A DNA stretch of 64,000 bases, from NCBI GenBank assembly GCA_002205965.3, contig NADL03000107.1, positions 229,732 to 293,731 on the forward strand, in the 5' to 3' direction. Both the position numbers and the translations under genes were made by a program. Of this stretch, positions 1 through 10,619 are shown piece by piece (position 1 is the first letter of the stretch; each line of letters starts with the position of its first letter). Below the pieces are notes generated by a model. It searched no databases. It had not been told where the DNA came from and saw nothing but the letters and a program-made list of their open reading frames with translations. The stretch is from Kappaphycus alvarezii (Eukaryota; Rhodophyta; Florideophyceae; Gigartinales; Solieriaceae).

Positions 1-9
1 TCCCACCTG

Positions 10-875
10 GTGAAGTTGCGCCACTCTTTTCCCGCACACCACTACAACCATCACTGCTCGCGCCTTCTCTCGGTGCAGTCCTCCACCGCCTCAGCCCCTT
101 TCTACACCCTGCCCCTCCCATCCAATGGCCTGTACACACCTGGCGAGATCTGGCGTACGATGCTTTCTGCACGCCTCGGAGCTTCGGTCTTCCGCGGCTC
201 GGATCCCTGCCCCACATGCCTCTCCAGCCACTCCGACGTTCTGCCTATCCTTGACGAGCTCGGACATTACGCGGCTATATGCAAGGGTGGTATCGGGGCG
301 GTACGCCGGCACAACCGCCTGCGCGACCGTTTATACCACGAAATCTCACACCCCGCCATTTCCTCTCCGTCAAACGGGGGCGTGTTCTCGCAGCCGATCT
401 GCACAAGAGCCCTAATGAGCGACGAGCTCTCGACCTAGTCATTGACGATTCCCTGTTCGCCCCATCTCCCATGGCCTTGGATGTCACCATTGTCAGCCCC
501 CACTCTGCCCCATACCGCAACTTAGCTGACAATGGTGCGTCTACTCTTGACCGTGCCGAGAAGAAGAAAGTAGCATACTGTTCTGCGGCCTGCGACCAAG
601 AAGGCTTGGAACTCATCCCCCTGGCCATTGACATCTATGGACAGATTGGAAATGTGGTCTCAAGGCTCTCCAAGACCTTAGCAACTTCATGGCTGGGAGG
701 CGTGGGAGACACCGTCATTCTGAGTTTCGTTCCCTACGTACACGTGTCTCATCGTTCGTCCTCCGGTACACGGAAGTTACGGCGAATCATCGCAAAATAC
801 GTATCACTAGCGACAGCTCTCAGAAATACTGCCTACGGTTGGGCCCCCCAACCGATTACATCTTTCAAACATTAA
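10..875 (+). pseudogene. LINE A: C-terminal zinc knuckle and restriction-like endonuclease (fragment)
   Basis: This is the C-terminal end of a non-LTR retrotransposon polyprotein; the reverse transcriptase part is missing upstream. The first frame (10-438) shows a CPTC pair (about 208-219), then GHYAAIC and RRHNRLRDR (about 304-330). That is the Cys/His knuckle followed by the RHN motif seen before the nuclease in R2-type and related LINEs. A frameshift near 340-380 moves reading to the frame of 279-875, which has LDLVID (430-447) and ALDVTIVSP (471-500). These are the likely D...D parts of a PD-(D/E)XK fold, followed by EKKK and GLELIPLAIDIYGQIG. LINE G (25.6-26.2 kb, minus strand) is its closest relative here. 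The domain would nick target DNA to prime reverse transcription. Domain identity is inferred from motifs only. Confidence 0.7.
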
Positions 876-1009
876 AAAATGCAGCCGGGCCAGATAATCT
901 CTGTCCCCACTTCACAACTTTACATTGAAAGGTCACCACTCCCCCCTCCAAATATAGTATCCTCTCAGAACTAACCATATCTTAACGAAATTTGGCTTTG
1001 CGTTAACTC
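876..1009. other. Spacer, nothing recognised
   Basis: AT-rich sequence between the ends of LINE A (+) and LINE B (-). It probably holds the 3' untranslated tails of both. No coding signal is seen. Confidence 0.4.
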
Positions 1010-1947
1010 TCTAATTAGGTTTGAATAGGGGTGGCAAGACTCTGCGTGTTGTGGGGCGCGACAAATTACAGACGCGGCACACGTGGACCAAATCGCATAA
1101 TTAATCTGCTGATAAAGCCGAGTCTTCACTCTTCTCGTCGAGCACCTGCTGCGGGTTTGCGACAGCGGCCGCGTATTCGTCGAGCACCTGCGGCGGGTTG
1201 CGACAGCGGCCGCGTATTCGTCGATTACCTTCGACGTCGTCGCAGACGGCGATCCAAGCGAGTCGAAGGCTAGCGGCACAAACTTCCATCCCAATTTTGA
1301 TCGTCCTGGGAGGGCTTCACCGGGGATGGCTGCCACTTTGCTGATAAGCTACCTATTTTTCCGTCTTTCCGCTGCAGTGGCAACGGCGCGCTTCGCGCGC
1401 TCCAAAAGGCGTGAACCCCTCTTGAATGGCGATGTTACTGTGACATCGTGCGCCACCGGGAGGGGCGGCAAGGTGTTGATCTCTCCGACCTCGGTGCACT
1501 AGGATCTCGGCAGGCCGTGCATTCAGTCCGGGAAGGTATTTCACCTCATATTGGACGCCGAATCCTGCTGCCTTGAACACTTGTCGGCCAAATATCCCCA
1601 CTACGGCATTGTGCCGGTTAGTCCATCCCAGGCCTTTTTGCAAATCCCTGCATGGTCACCTCGGTTGTCCATGGGCCTGTTGCACTCCGCGCATTGCAGC
1701 GGCAGTGTCGTCAAACACGTGAACTCCCAGGTGGCGGCGTAGCATCACTGACCACATCCCATTATAGATCCGGCTGACCACAGACGGATGTGCGGTGAAG
1801 AAAGGCTGCAGCAGGCGTCTCTAAGTATGCCTGGCGGCGGATCCTTCGCCGAATATCAGCTTCCGTATGCAGCGCGCTTGGGAACCTCTCCCATTCGTCT
1901 TCTTTCCAGAATACCTTTGCTGCCGACTTGCACCAGGCTCGATACAA
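1010..1947 (-). pseudogene. LINE B zinc/RHN and nuclease C-terminus
   Basis: The segment downstream of RT reads RHNAVVGIFGRQVFKAAGFG, then NARPAEILV (within 1500-1610) and finally KFVPLAFDSLG (about 1270-1300), RLYQQINYAIW and VICRAP. These match LINE D (RHNSVRK, RPGDILLV, FQPLAFDSLG, RIYQRI) in order. RHN, R-P-x-(D/E) and F-x-P are the landmark residues of the restriction-like endonuclease C-terminus. The CDV motif expected between them is hard to find, so the nuclease is probably inactive. A 42-bp tandem duplication (1136-1218) lies inside the tail. Confidence 0.6.
1136..1218 (+). repeat. Tandem duplication, 42 + 41 bp, inside LINE B tail
   Basis: Two adjacent near-identical units (1136-1177 and 1178-1218) begin with cgtcgagcacctg and end with cagcggccgcgtatt. 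They differ by about one substitution and one indel. LINE D and LINE E lack the second unit at this point, so it is a local duplication. Confidence 0.85.
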
Positions 1948-2241
1948 AATACTGTGTGTATTATCGGGCTTGTTTGCAAGATGGCCGTGTCAGTGTTTCT
2001 GGGAGACCACCATGTCCGTCAGAGAAGCTTGGGTGGAGTCGTCGGACAAACTCGAGAAGGTGGGTATCAGCATGTGCATAGCTTTGTGCACGGTGCTGGG
2101 CGACGCCAGGATCATCGGGGCATCTCACTTGTCGGAGTCGATGATGCTGGCCGCATACGACGCTAATTCAGCGTTGCCATGGGGTGAATCCGTGGCCTCC
2201 GAGGCGCAACGGAAGAGCCACTTGCTGACGGACCGCACTTG

Positions 2242-3300
2242 TCATCGGCACGTTGTTTGACCGCGAGTAATATTCCATCTGTTCTTGGTCAAATCCATTG
2301 CCAGGACGCTTGTTGCACTCGGCGGTGTTAGCTTCATCACATGATGTAGCTTGCATGCCGAGGCACAAAACGGTAAGGTGGAACCGGATGCGAGCATCCC
2401 CCAATCCCGTCGATCAGCGACATGTCTTTGCATCCTGCAATTTTTATTGAGAAAGTTATCCATGAATTGAGGCGAACCGATCGGGGCGCCGAGGAGTTCA
2501 ATGCCGTGGTTTGAGAAGTTGTCATCTAGGAAGCGCTGCAGCAGGGGCGTCACAGTGGCTGAGTGGCGCGGCCAGAATAGGCGTGTCTTCGCCGGGTTCA
2601 AATACAGGCCATGATCGGGCCCTGAGACATCAACAGCTCGACAAGGCAGTCGAGCTAGTGTGATTGCCTATAAGGGTGCAGTCATCCGCATACCATTTGT
2701 AGATGGAGTTGGGTCTGATCAGAAATTTCTCTTGCTAGTGGGTGTATGACAAGGGAGAACATCAATGCTTTGCTGGATCCCCTTGTTGCATCCGTTCTTG
2801 GCTGTGGATGTCTTGTGTGGATGCCGCCGGCAAGATTAGGACGGCATTTGACGAGCATACACCATGTTCAGAAAGCGGCATAATGACGGCACTTTGGTTG
2901 GCAGGAGGTCCATCATTTTCTGTCTCGAGAAGCGGTTGAACGCATATGCGCATCCACTGATACGAGCGCGTAGTCCTCATCTTCACTTGCTGACGATCAG
3001 TCTCGGGCTTCGTGTACAATAGAATCCAGTGCGCAGTGCACTCCGTTGGCCACTCGCAGTGGAGCGGGTATTCCCTCGTGTCTTCCAATGCCTGGGGTAG
3101 GAGCACTTTTGTCCCCAGTCGCCGCAAGGCCGTCCCAATTGCAATGGGGCGGATCTTGTCTGGCCGGGGTTGATAGGCAACAGCGTCGCAGAGGAGATAA
3201 GGGGGATTGTGTCATTTGGAGGTCTCCATGAGCTAGTCTCGTCACAACAGCTGTTAGTACCGAGATACCCGTCACCAGCTTCAGGGCTCACCCTGTGTTG
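2242..3300 (-). pseudogene. LINE B reverse transcriptase core
   Basis: Minus-strand fragments give the RT motifs in order. First comes a fingers segment beginning MTGISVLTAVVTRLAHGD (3275). Motif A-like DAYAFNR lies near 2940. Motif B QQGDPAK lies near 2780 and motif C WYADDC near 2672-2698. The thumb segment NPAKTRLFWPRH then HGIELLGAPIGS lies near 2480-2600. The catalytic aspartates of A and C are present, but the pieces sit in different frames, so the enzyme is dead as read. The RT would copy element RNA at the nicked target. The closest copies in the window are LINE F (22.5-24 kb) and LINE I. Confidence 0.72.
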
Positions 3301-3498
3301 GCCAGCAGGTGCAGGAGTCGCGGTGACATTCTGTCAGGGCCAGGAGCGGAGTTGGGTTCAGGCTCGGACCGCGCGTAGAACCGTTTCCTCCGAAATGTCC
3401 ACCGGGAGCGGCAAGTCTCTCGCTTCTATGGCTCTCACCGGAGACGGCGGTGCTGGGTGCAGTTTTCGCAGGCTTTCGATACTTGCGGGTCGCGCACG

Positions 3499-5209
3499 TC
3501 AGCAATGTGTGACTGGTGCAGAGTGCGCATTGCACGCCCATATTACGCATTTGCAGCAAGATGGGCTGCCCTGCGGAATTCGCTCGCGCATTGCATCGTT
3601 CTGTTGAGGACGTGGTCGGACCACTCGTTCTCTTGTTGTGGTGTGCTTGAATCGCCTCAGTCCAGAAATCGGCCCATTTACCTGGAGAAGCGCGGCGTAT
3701 TCGCTCGCGGAGTGCTTTGCTTTGTCTTGTCTTGGATTGCCACCCGGCTTCTCCCACATTAACCGTCGTAAGACTGCAGTGGGAAGTAGATGTATCCGGA
3801 GGAAAGTAGAGTGGACAACAGCAGGATTCCGTACATTGGCTGCGGCGCGAAAAAGTGAGATGAGTAAGATGGCGAGGCTATGCAAGCAGGTCCCGGGGAT
3901 GCGGTCAAAGATGTCGGAAGGCCGCAGCGGGCTGTACAGCGCATCATGTACTGAGGAAGGAGAACATTCAACGGGGAGTGCTCTTGGTTGTGGGTGGGCA
4001 TATTTGCAGGGGTAGGGGAAAAGCGAAGCTGGAGGAGGTACTAGTTGCGGGATACTTAGTTCCTTATCTCCTGCAGCAGGACCACGCGAGAGCTTTGCCT
4101 TCTTCGTTTGCATGTCCAGCATGGTTGGGAAGGGGCGCGGGTGCGGTTTGTACGCTGTTCCTTTGTCGTCGCCGTAGTAGAGAGGTTCCCGGGACGATTA
4201 GAGTGGAAGTCCTTTGACCGCGGGGCCACAAATCCCTTCTGTTGCGACGCGACCCTGGTGGCTGTCTTGGCAGGCGTTGGGTCTGCAGTTGTCTGGGCTT
4301 GGAGGTTTTGCCTGTCACGGGTGGCATGGCATCCTCAGGTTCTTCTGAGCGCGCATCATTTTCTTGTTGGTCAGTTTGAGTTTGTGGGGCCGTATCAAGT
4401 TTTGGTCGCAGTGGGAATTTCAGATCCGGAAGCAGTGTCCTTGGATGCTTCAGCACCTGAGTCAATCTTTGGGGGAGCAAGGTTTTCGCATCCACGTAGA
4501 ACTTCGTGATGAAGTTTCTACAAAGGCATCCCATTTTGGGAGGATTTCTGCTGCTGCGTCAACGAGGCGAGTGATTGCTCCCGCCAAGGCTTTCCAGTTT
4601 TCCATTGTTATTTCGGAGGCCACCGTCTTGAGCTTGCGACTTCGCGCGCAGCAGCGACGCAAGTGCCAACTTTCCACTCGGTTGTGGGGAGCTCGGCGAT
4701 GAGCTCAGAAAGCGAGTTTGGGGAAAGGCGAGCGCCATTGTATATGTTGAGAATCTCCCGGAGTATTTTCAAGAGATCTTGGGAGTCCTCGGCGTAGTGC
4801 ACAACATTGTCCAATCTCCCGATATAAGGAGTGCGTGCTTGGGCAGGGGTACTCCAGCATCCTCAGCTGCGATTAGCAGGCTTGCCTGTGCATCTTCGTA
4901 GGCCGGCAGGGCTCCGCTACCTGGAGGACCTGCGGAGAAAGCAAGCGTGGAAATCATGGGGGCCAACGTCGGAGGTAAGCCTGTCATACCATTCAGGGGG
5001 ACAGGTGCTTTCGGTGTGAGGGCGCGACTCCGGCGCGTTGGAGTCTCATCCTGCGGTGGGGTGGCCGGTTCAAGCGATCCTGTCTGCAGTCGACAGAAAT
5101 CGCGCACGGTGGAGGGGACAGTAGCAACTCGCGGGCTCGTGTGAACCTTCACGATTTGTTCCCACGTAGTCGGGCGCGCCTTGGCCTTGGCCTTGGCGGC
5201 TTTCTCCAT
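3499..5209 (-). pseudogene. LINE B N-terminal region (ORF1-like part fused to RT)
   Basis: Reading starts at MEKAAKAKAKARPTTWEQIV (5209) and continues through a Pro-rich stretch and a segment shared with LINE I (TSPRVATVPSTVRDF, PAYEDAQAS, VGTCVAAAREV). It ends in LRPSDIFDRIPGTCLHSLA near 3900. In this copy the Pro-rich part runs in the same frame into the DIFDRIPG segment, so the N-terminal and RT parts form one polyprotein; LINE I has an extra base at that point. There are at least two frame changes (near 4780 and 4530). The function of the N-terminal domain is unknown. By position it may bind RNA, but I see no zinc finger there. Confidence 0.6.
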
Positions 5210-6025
5210 GGCAGCGAATGGGTCGAGAAGTTGTGGGAGCGTTGGAGGAAGAAGAAAGAGAAACGTCCTGAGGTCCTGATCTTGATAGTGTACTGTGTCG
5301 AGCGTACGTGGAAAAAGGAGATACTGAAGGTTCCGCTTGGCCTAGGATAGGACAGGAAAATGAATAAAGACCGTTACAAGCATTTCACCTATCTTAAAGT
5401 TTCCCAGACAGCTGTTTAGACATCCGTCTGGAAAACTTAAGGATAGATAAAATACATCTTCCAAGAGTAAGCCACCTTAAACTCTCCTCCATTGAGCACT
5501 TTGTGTTGCACTGGAAACAGTTGACCATGTCTTTCAAATATTAAACACCCCAAACCTTTTCCCTTAGGAGCACAGGTGAACCTATTTTTCAATGATTGAA
5601 ACACTCCCAAGTTTTCCCTTGCTGCGATGACGCCGTCAGTTTCCGGGGAAGAACAGGCTAGTTCTCGTCCCTATCTCAACGCTGGTAGTAAGACATCCGG
5701 CGGCGTTCGCCGTCGTCACGGAACTTGTGAGACGTATTGCCAGCCGCGCTATAGAACGGTCTCGAAGGTGCAAGTTATTCTTTTCAGCGACACTCCGCAT
5801 TGGCAGTGACCTCCAATGCAGCTGTTTGTTAGCTGGCTTCCCCTCCAATTGCTGGTAGAGTGAATAAGCCCCTGCCGCAACCTTTCACGTACACATTCAC
5901 TACCACAATACTGTACAAGTCGACTGGGTATCAGCCAGCTTATCTGTTACAATAAAGGAAACCCTCCGTGCCCCCTTTCTAGATATCTAACTACCCAATT
6001 TTGTCCCCTTGCCGCTATCCAAAAC
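5210..6025. other. No gene recognised
   Basis: The first part (to about 5350) is probably the 5' leader of LINE B. The rest is AT-rich, with no open frame of recognisable family. Short frames at 5627-5848 show no motif. Confidence 0.4.
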
Positions 6026-6345
6026 CTATAACACAAGCTGTCAACGCTCCTGGTGCCCCTCTTCCAGCCCTCCCGCGATCCGGGTTTTTGATTCCAGCCC
6101 CTTGTTTTTGATTCCCTCGGTGCCCCTTCTACGGAAACTGTTGTTTACCGGAGAGCTTTTACCACGTGTTGCCTGGAAGTGCCACACCTTGAACGCTACT
6201 ACTCGCGCGCGCTTCTACCAACGTATCAGTTATGCGTTGAGGTCGTCGATGGCTATGGCCACCATATAACGAGCCCCACTCCACGTGAACGTTCTGGATG
6301 ATCCAGCTAGCTCTTAATTGAGTAGTCGGTCGGTCGGTGCACTCT
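6026..6345 (+). pseudogene. LINE E: 3' end fragment
   Basis: Nucleotides and translation match the last 300 bp of LINE D (21.96-22.28 kb). They share caagctgtcaa, ccctcccgcgatccggg, then LLPRVAWKCHT and RFYQRISYALRSS. They also share the 3' tail with gtcggtcggtgcac followed by aaaaggg. Only the end of the nuclease C-terminus and the 3' UTR remain, the usual result of 5' truncation in target-primed reverse transcription. Confidence 0.7.
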
Positions 6346-7090
6346 CTTGAAAAGGGAAAAAGTGGGGTAAATGGGGAGATTTACTCAATTTTCCTGATAA
6401 CGGAGGTTGAGTGCAAAGTCGAAAGGGTTGAACATAATACCGGTCCGCGCAACAAACAGGCACCCACAATCGCTCGATTGCGTCTGGTCCCATCCAAGGC
6501 AGGCCAATATCCTTCTCCGTGGCCGTAATAACCCCACTTTCGCGCCTTGACGCCCACTCATAGACATTTCGGGTTTTGTTTGAAATTGGGCGGCTTCCAA
6601 AATGACAGATTGGAGCTTCCCGTCACTAGATAACGGAAGAGGGTGTTCGGTACCACGGGACTATGGACCTGTTTCTTTGGGACGGGCAACCTTGACGAAT
6701 ACCATTCAAAAGCAACGCCCTCCTTGCGCGCCATTCCCGGTTCGTTCAATGTGCTCCGGTGCGAGTGGTGGCAGTACTGTGGACAAGGGTATCGACGAGA
6801 TCGGCGCATCGAGATCACAGCGTATTGATCTGCACGTGAAACCCGCTAGACCGGTGGAAGTAGCCGCGCCCGCACCCGACGATATGCCGCACGGGGCGGG
6901 CGCCGAAGGCGACGAAGTGTCTGAGCGCTGCAGTTGTTGGGTTAAGTGATGAAAAGGATTAGTGAAAGGAACGGGGAGAACAAAGCAGTACGAGGTTGGA
7001 TAAATGTTTTTACCATTGCACGAGATTAAAGAGTAATAGAGAGCTTACGCACAAAGAATTCAGAAATAAAACTGCCAAATTTCAGCAATA
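6346..7090. other. No gene recognised
   Basis: Intergenic sequence between LINE E and the Tc1 element. A 115-aa open frame (6602-6949, +) and others overlap each other and show no motif. I do not call them genes. Confidence 0.4.
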
Positions 7091-7294
7091 CAGTGCGCCT
7101 AATAAATATAGAAACCTTAAAATCTAAGGCATATTTAGACAATACGGAATGAGGATAGAACGCAAACAACCCTTACTTACCTACAGAGACTGAGAATGTA
7201 CTATAGAGGCCAGAGAACTAGTATCTACTCTCCTATTTCCAAAGGAAAGAAAAAATTTAGATGTGTAGTGGATAATAAATATAGAAACTATAAA
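7091..7294 (+). repeat. Left IR/DR: outer TIR and inner direct repeat
   Basis: The outer TIR (7091-7115) and inner copy (7270-7294) both contain aataaatatagaaac in the same orientation, about 180 bp apart. This is the IR/DR layout in which each transposon end holds two transposase-binding repeats, as known for Sleeping Beauty-like Tc1 elements. Binding is inferred from the layout. Confidence 0.85.
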
Positions 7295-7347
7295 CAGAAA
7301 TACACAAAAAGTAACTAAGAAGAAAACTAGAACATAGCCTAGTAGTT

Positions 7348-8335
7348 TATTTTGCCTCCATTAGCCTTAAGAACTTCGACGCACCTTTTGTGCATCGACT
7401 TAACTAGCTTCTGAAGCACAGTTTCCTCGATCTTGGCCCATTCTTGGTCAATTGCCACTTTTAAAGCAGAACTGAGTCAAACTGCCTTCCGTTACTGTAA
7501 ACAGCTCGCGCCAAGATACCCCATAAGTTTTCGATTGGGTTTAGGTCCGGGGACCGTGCAGGCCAATCCACTACAGTAACGTCCTTCTCAGAAAACCATG
7601 CCTTCGTATGGTGAGATACATGGATAGGGGCATTATCCTGCTGAAACACCCAATCAAATCCATGGTTGATGGCCGCAAAATCTAATAAATTATTCTCCAA
7701 TGTCGTACAGTAACTTGCAGACACCTGTCTTCCATTCAAATAAACAATTGGACACTTGTCAAAGTAAGAGAAGCAAGCCCAAATCATAACTGAACCACCG
7801 CCATTTTGGCGCTTGGCCAATAGCCTCTCATTCTTACGCATATCATGCCAGTAATGCTTTAAACCGCCTGGCCCATCCAAATTAAACTTTTTTTCATCTG
7901 AAAAGATTACTTTATTCCAATTATGTAGTCCTTTGCCAACCATCTCTGTAGCCCAATCAAGTCTTGCTTTTTTGTGGGCTGCGGTAAGCAGCGGAACCTG
8001 TTTAATCTTTTGTGCGTAAGAGTACTCGTTGCACGTAATATCTGCTGCACTCTCTTCTTGCCTATTGGCAAATCCAAAGCGATACAGAGCTGTCCCGCCG
8101 ATTTCTCACCCTTGTGCGCCTCTCTTAGTAGATGCCTTCTTTTGGCGGGAGATATTTTTGGCGGTCGTCCGCTTCGTTTCCCTTTGCCATACTTCTCCGG
8201 GGCTTGGATAAATGCCCACACCACCTTTTTAGAGCGATTGATTTTCGATGCGATAGAATCAATGCTCTCCCCGGCACACCTCATTCTCATAATTTCTCCT
8301 TTTTCTTGCTCCGTGAGTGACTTTCCTCGAGGCAT
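7348..8335 (-). pseudogene. Tc1-family transposase (DD34E), frameshifted
   Basis: The protein starts MPRGKSLTEQEKGEIMRM (8335), with a paired-type helix-turn-helix DNA-binding half (IASKINRSKKVVWAFI) and a GKRSGRPPK hook-like linker. A frameshift near 7920-7940 joins it to the catalytic half. That half has FSDEKKF (about 7884-7905), QQDNAPIH (about 7620-7643) and SPDLNPIENLWG (about 7520-7555). Exactly 34 residues separate the second D from the E, giving the DD34E triad of Tc1 transposases. A second frameshift near 7465 leads to a C-terminus ending about 7348 (AIDQEWAKIEE, KANGGKINY). All catalytic residues are present, but two frameshifts break the frame. Total length would be about 330 aa, normal for the family. 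It would cut and paste the element at TA sites. Confidence 0.9.
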
Positions 8336-8464
8336 TGTGTTGATGGGTAGTCGCCGTTCTCTGCCGTGAAGATACTAGTTGCAGTCGGTATTGTTCATTT
8401 AAAGTGTATAGCAAAGTACTTTATTGGTTTTACAATGTCGCAAATTCTACTTTTGTAAACCGTT

Positions 8465-8669
8465 TTTATAGTTTCTATATTTATTATCCCTTTACAAACT
8501 GGAATAATGCATTTACGTCGCTCCGATACCATTTTGTTGTAAATCTTTCTTGCTGTTATTTCTCTGTCTGACTGAGAAGCCTTTCTAGAGTATTCTTTTA
8601 AGGCGGGGGCTGTAGCAAGTGTGCAGAACTCAGAAATCGGGGACGTTTCTATATTTATTAGGCGTACTG
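8465..8669 (-). repeat. Right IR/DR: inner and outer inverted repeats
   Basis: The inner repeat (8465-8489) is the exact reverse complement of 7270-7294. The outer repeat (8645-8669) matches the left TIR with one mismatch. The distance between inner and outer repeats is about the same on both sides. Confidence 0.85.
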
Positions 8670-8949
8670 TAGAATTACAGTCTGTAATTCAATTGCAGAA
8701 TTCTGGAATGAAGTCGTGAGGTAAATTGCTGAAATGTAACCAGTTAGTGAAGACCCGTGAGAAATGGTTGTGAGAAATAAAGATCGGACACTAGGAGTTT
8801 TCGCGCCAGTTCATGCGTAAACACGTTTTTCAAATTTCAGAAAATAATTTCAGAAATACTTTTCAGAAATTTATCATACTACCTATTTCTGAAGACCTTT
8901 CTGAATTCTGTTTTTGCGTAAGCTCACTAGTAAATAAAAGTATCAATCG

Positions 8950-8994
8950 ATATTTTTACTCATTACTCTTTTAAAGAGTAATGAGTAAAAATAT
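8950..8994. repeat. Perfect 45-nt hairpin palindrome
   Basis: Two 22-nt arms are exact reverse complements around one central t (left arm begins atatttttactcat). It lies 280 bp outside the Tc1 element. No ORF covers it. It could be a small inverted-repeat element or a structured RNA. Confidence 0.9.
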
Positions 8995-9157
8995 ATGTCC
9001 CTCTCTCAATCCGCCACCAGTATGAGATCTCAGAATTCAAAGATTTCTCTCAAATCCAATTGAGATGCAATTCTCCGAGTTTTGCAAGTGGCACGATGAA
9101 CTTTTACTCCGTGAAAACAAAGACGAATTTTTTGATTCCGTTTGTGAGGAAGAATCG

Positions 9158-9798
9158 TCACAATACAAAGCTTAGGGTTAACCTCACCGCAACTATCCGG
9201 GGCGCAACGAATAGTTGTTGATACTGGTTGGTTTCACACTCCCGCATCAGCCCGGGGTGTATTGCTCGGGCGATCATTTCGCCGCACAGTAAGTCAACTC
9301 GAGTTGCAACGCCCTCACTAACTGTTCTGGGACGTCGACGTCTTATCCCGGTTTTTTTGCACCCCAAGACGAGTTTTGCTTCTCGGCAAACAGCCATTTC
9401 CCGCCAGGAATTGGTATCGCTGGCAAAGAAGCTGTATCAAACTTATCACCTTACTTGCACCCTGGTTCTTTTGCCTCGACATAACTGCGAGGTCTTCATA
9501 TTTTCCAAGCAGTACCACGACAGCGCTTGAGTTGATCACGCATTTCCTGTACCTCCTGTAATGAGCTACTTACCCGTCAATTATACTGCTTTAGATTCCA
9601 TCTCCACGATTGTTTCCCCAGTCGTTTCTGTACTGTAGTAATGGTGGCTGCACCAATCGTCCCCATCGGCGTGATGCTGGGAAAAGCCGATACCGCCTTC
9701 AAAATGGTCGGTGGTTCCTCAATAATCTTTAACGCAATCCGCTCTCGTATTTTTGGAAAAGTCTTACGCGCCGTGGAATACCCGACGGTGACCTCCAT
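9158..9798 (-). pseudogene. Unrecognised minus-strand ORF remnants
   Basis: Three successive minus-strand frames (9798-9577, 9539-9318, 9397-9158) look like one broken protein. It begins MEVTVGYSTARKTFPKIRER and includes ITTVQKRLGKQSWRWNLKQY and RTVSEGVATRVDLLCGEMIA. The WRWNLKQY segment looks conserved rather than random, but I cannot assign a family. It diverges from the plus-strand ORF starting at 9909, about 110 bp away. It may be part of an unknown mobile element or a decayed host gene. Confidence 0.3.
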
Positions 9799-9908
9799 TC
9801 AGTGAAGATCTACCGCATGAACCTACGTCGGCTCAAAGTCCTCATCGCAGAGACTCAACCTCCACCGTTTCGACCGCATTTCTTCAACCGGAAGACATAA
9901 AGCTTTCT

Positions 9909-10417
9909 GTGTTTACGTCACCGCATTTTACAGAGTCAGTCCTGAACGATTCAGATGTATCGGGATTGCCGGAAAACGCTTGGCTGTTTTGGAGTAAGGA
10001 TGATGTGGATGAGATGCCCATTCCAAGCACAGGTGTTAAGCTGGATGGATCACATGTGGTGAAGAAAGCAGGAAATGCGCCACAATTATTGCAGAATGAT
10101 AGCGTCTTGCAAGATCTGGCAATTTTAATGGCAAGACGGATTCGCAAGACGAGGCGGTTTTCAAGGTGGGAGTATGACCGGATCATTGATTTAGCGGTAG
10201 ATCGGGATTCGGTCTGTTGGCGATTGCGAGGAATTTCGGAAAGGATGCGGAGGAGTTTCAGGTGCACTCCTTGAGGCTGCTAAAGAGGAGGGATCCGAGA
10301 AGCATCGTGGTGGCGGAGAGCGAAGGGCAGGATGGTGTAGAGATTAGTCAGGATGAAGACAACGAGTTTGGCCGAAGGAATTTGGAGCCCCAGGTAGAGC
10401 TAAGCTCGAGAGACTAG
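9909..10417 (+). CDS. Unrecognised ORF pair, possibly one frameshifted gene
   Basis: The first frame (9909-10274, 121 aa) begins MFTSPHFTESVLNDSD and includes LPENAWLFWSKDDVDEMP and LMARRIRKTRRFSRWEYDRI. A second frame (10217-10417) continues MAIARNFGKDAEEFQV and ends in an acidic stretch. The overlap near 10217-10274 suggests a single frameshifted protein of about 165 aa. No family recognised. The basic RRIRKTRR segment could bind nucleic acid, but this is a guess. Upstream the frame is open before the first Met, so the start is uncertain. Confidence 0.3.
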
Positions 10418-10619
10418 TAGTAGATCGTCAGGCCAATGGACGTACTGTACAAATGGTCAATTTCTCTACTTGGGATATTTGTCTGTTCATTCAATACGCA
10501 CAGTACAGTACCGTTAGGGTTCAATTAGTACGTGGCGTGTACACGTGTTTGTCAGCGTAGTGCAGCAACGCGTACAGTAGTATCCTATCAGCAACGTACC
10601 TAGTGTCTATTGGACAATT
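10418..10619. other. TACTGTA-rich intergenic stretch
   Basis: No gene is seen. The stretch holds several tactgtac/gtacagta motifs (around 10445, 10500 and 10573). The same motif clusters in other intergenic parts of the window. Confidence 0.5.

Larger units (their letters stand above)
1010..5209 (-). mobile_element. LINE B: nearly full-length non-LTR retrotransposon, decayed
   Basis: A single minus-strand element can be followed from an N-terminal Ala/Lys-rich start (5209) through a linker, reverse transcriptase (about 2250-3300), zinc/RHN region (about 1560-1800) and the nuclease C-terminus (about 1010-1340). The order is collinear with the other LINE copies in the window. The N-terminal half is very close to LINE I on the plus strand at 50-52 kb. 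Reading changes frame many times, so no intact protein remains. At 4.2 kb it is the most complete non-LTR copy here and the best guide to the element's structure: a single fused ORF with the nuclease at the C-terminus. Confidence 0.75.
7091..8669 (-). mobile_element. Tc1/mariner DNA transposon, 1.58 kb, with TA target duplication
   Basis: The ends are 25-bp terminal inverted repeats, 7091-7115 and 8645-8669, identical at 24 of 25 positions. The left one starts cagtgcgcctaataaatata. A TA dinucleotide flanks each end (7089-7090 and 8670-8671), as expected for Tc1/mariner insertion. A second inverted pair lies about 180 bp inside (7270-7294 and 8465-8489, 25 of 25 identical) and shares the core aataaatatagaaac with the outer pair. 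Between them is one minus-strand transposase gene with frameshifts. The clean ends suggest a relatively recent insertion. Confidence 0.92.

Noticed and set aside
8950-8994. Hairpin as an intrinsic transcription terminator
   Set aside because: The window is eukaryotic, and there is no adjacent gene ending here, so a bacterial-style terminator makes no sense.
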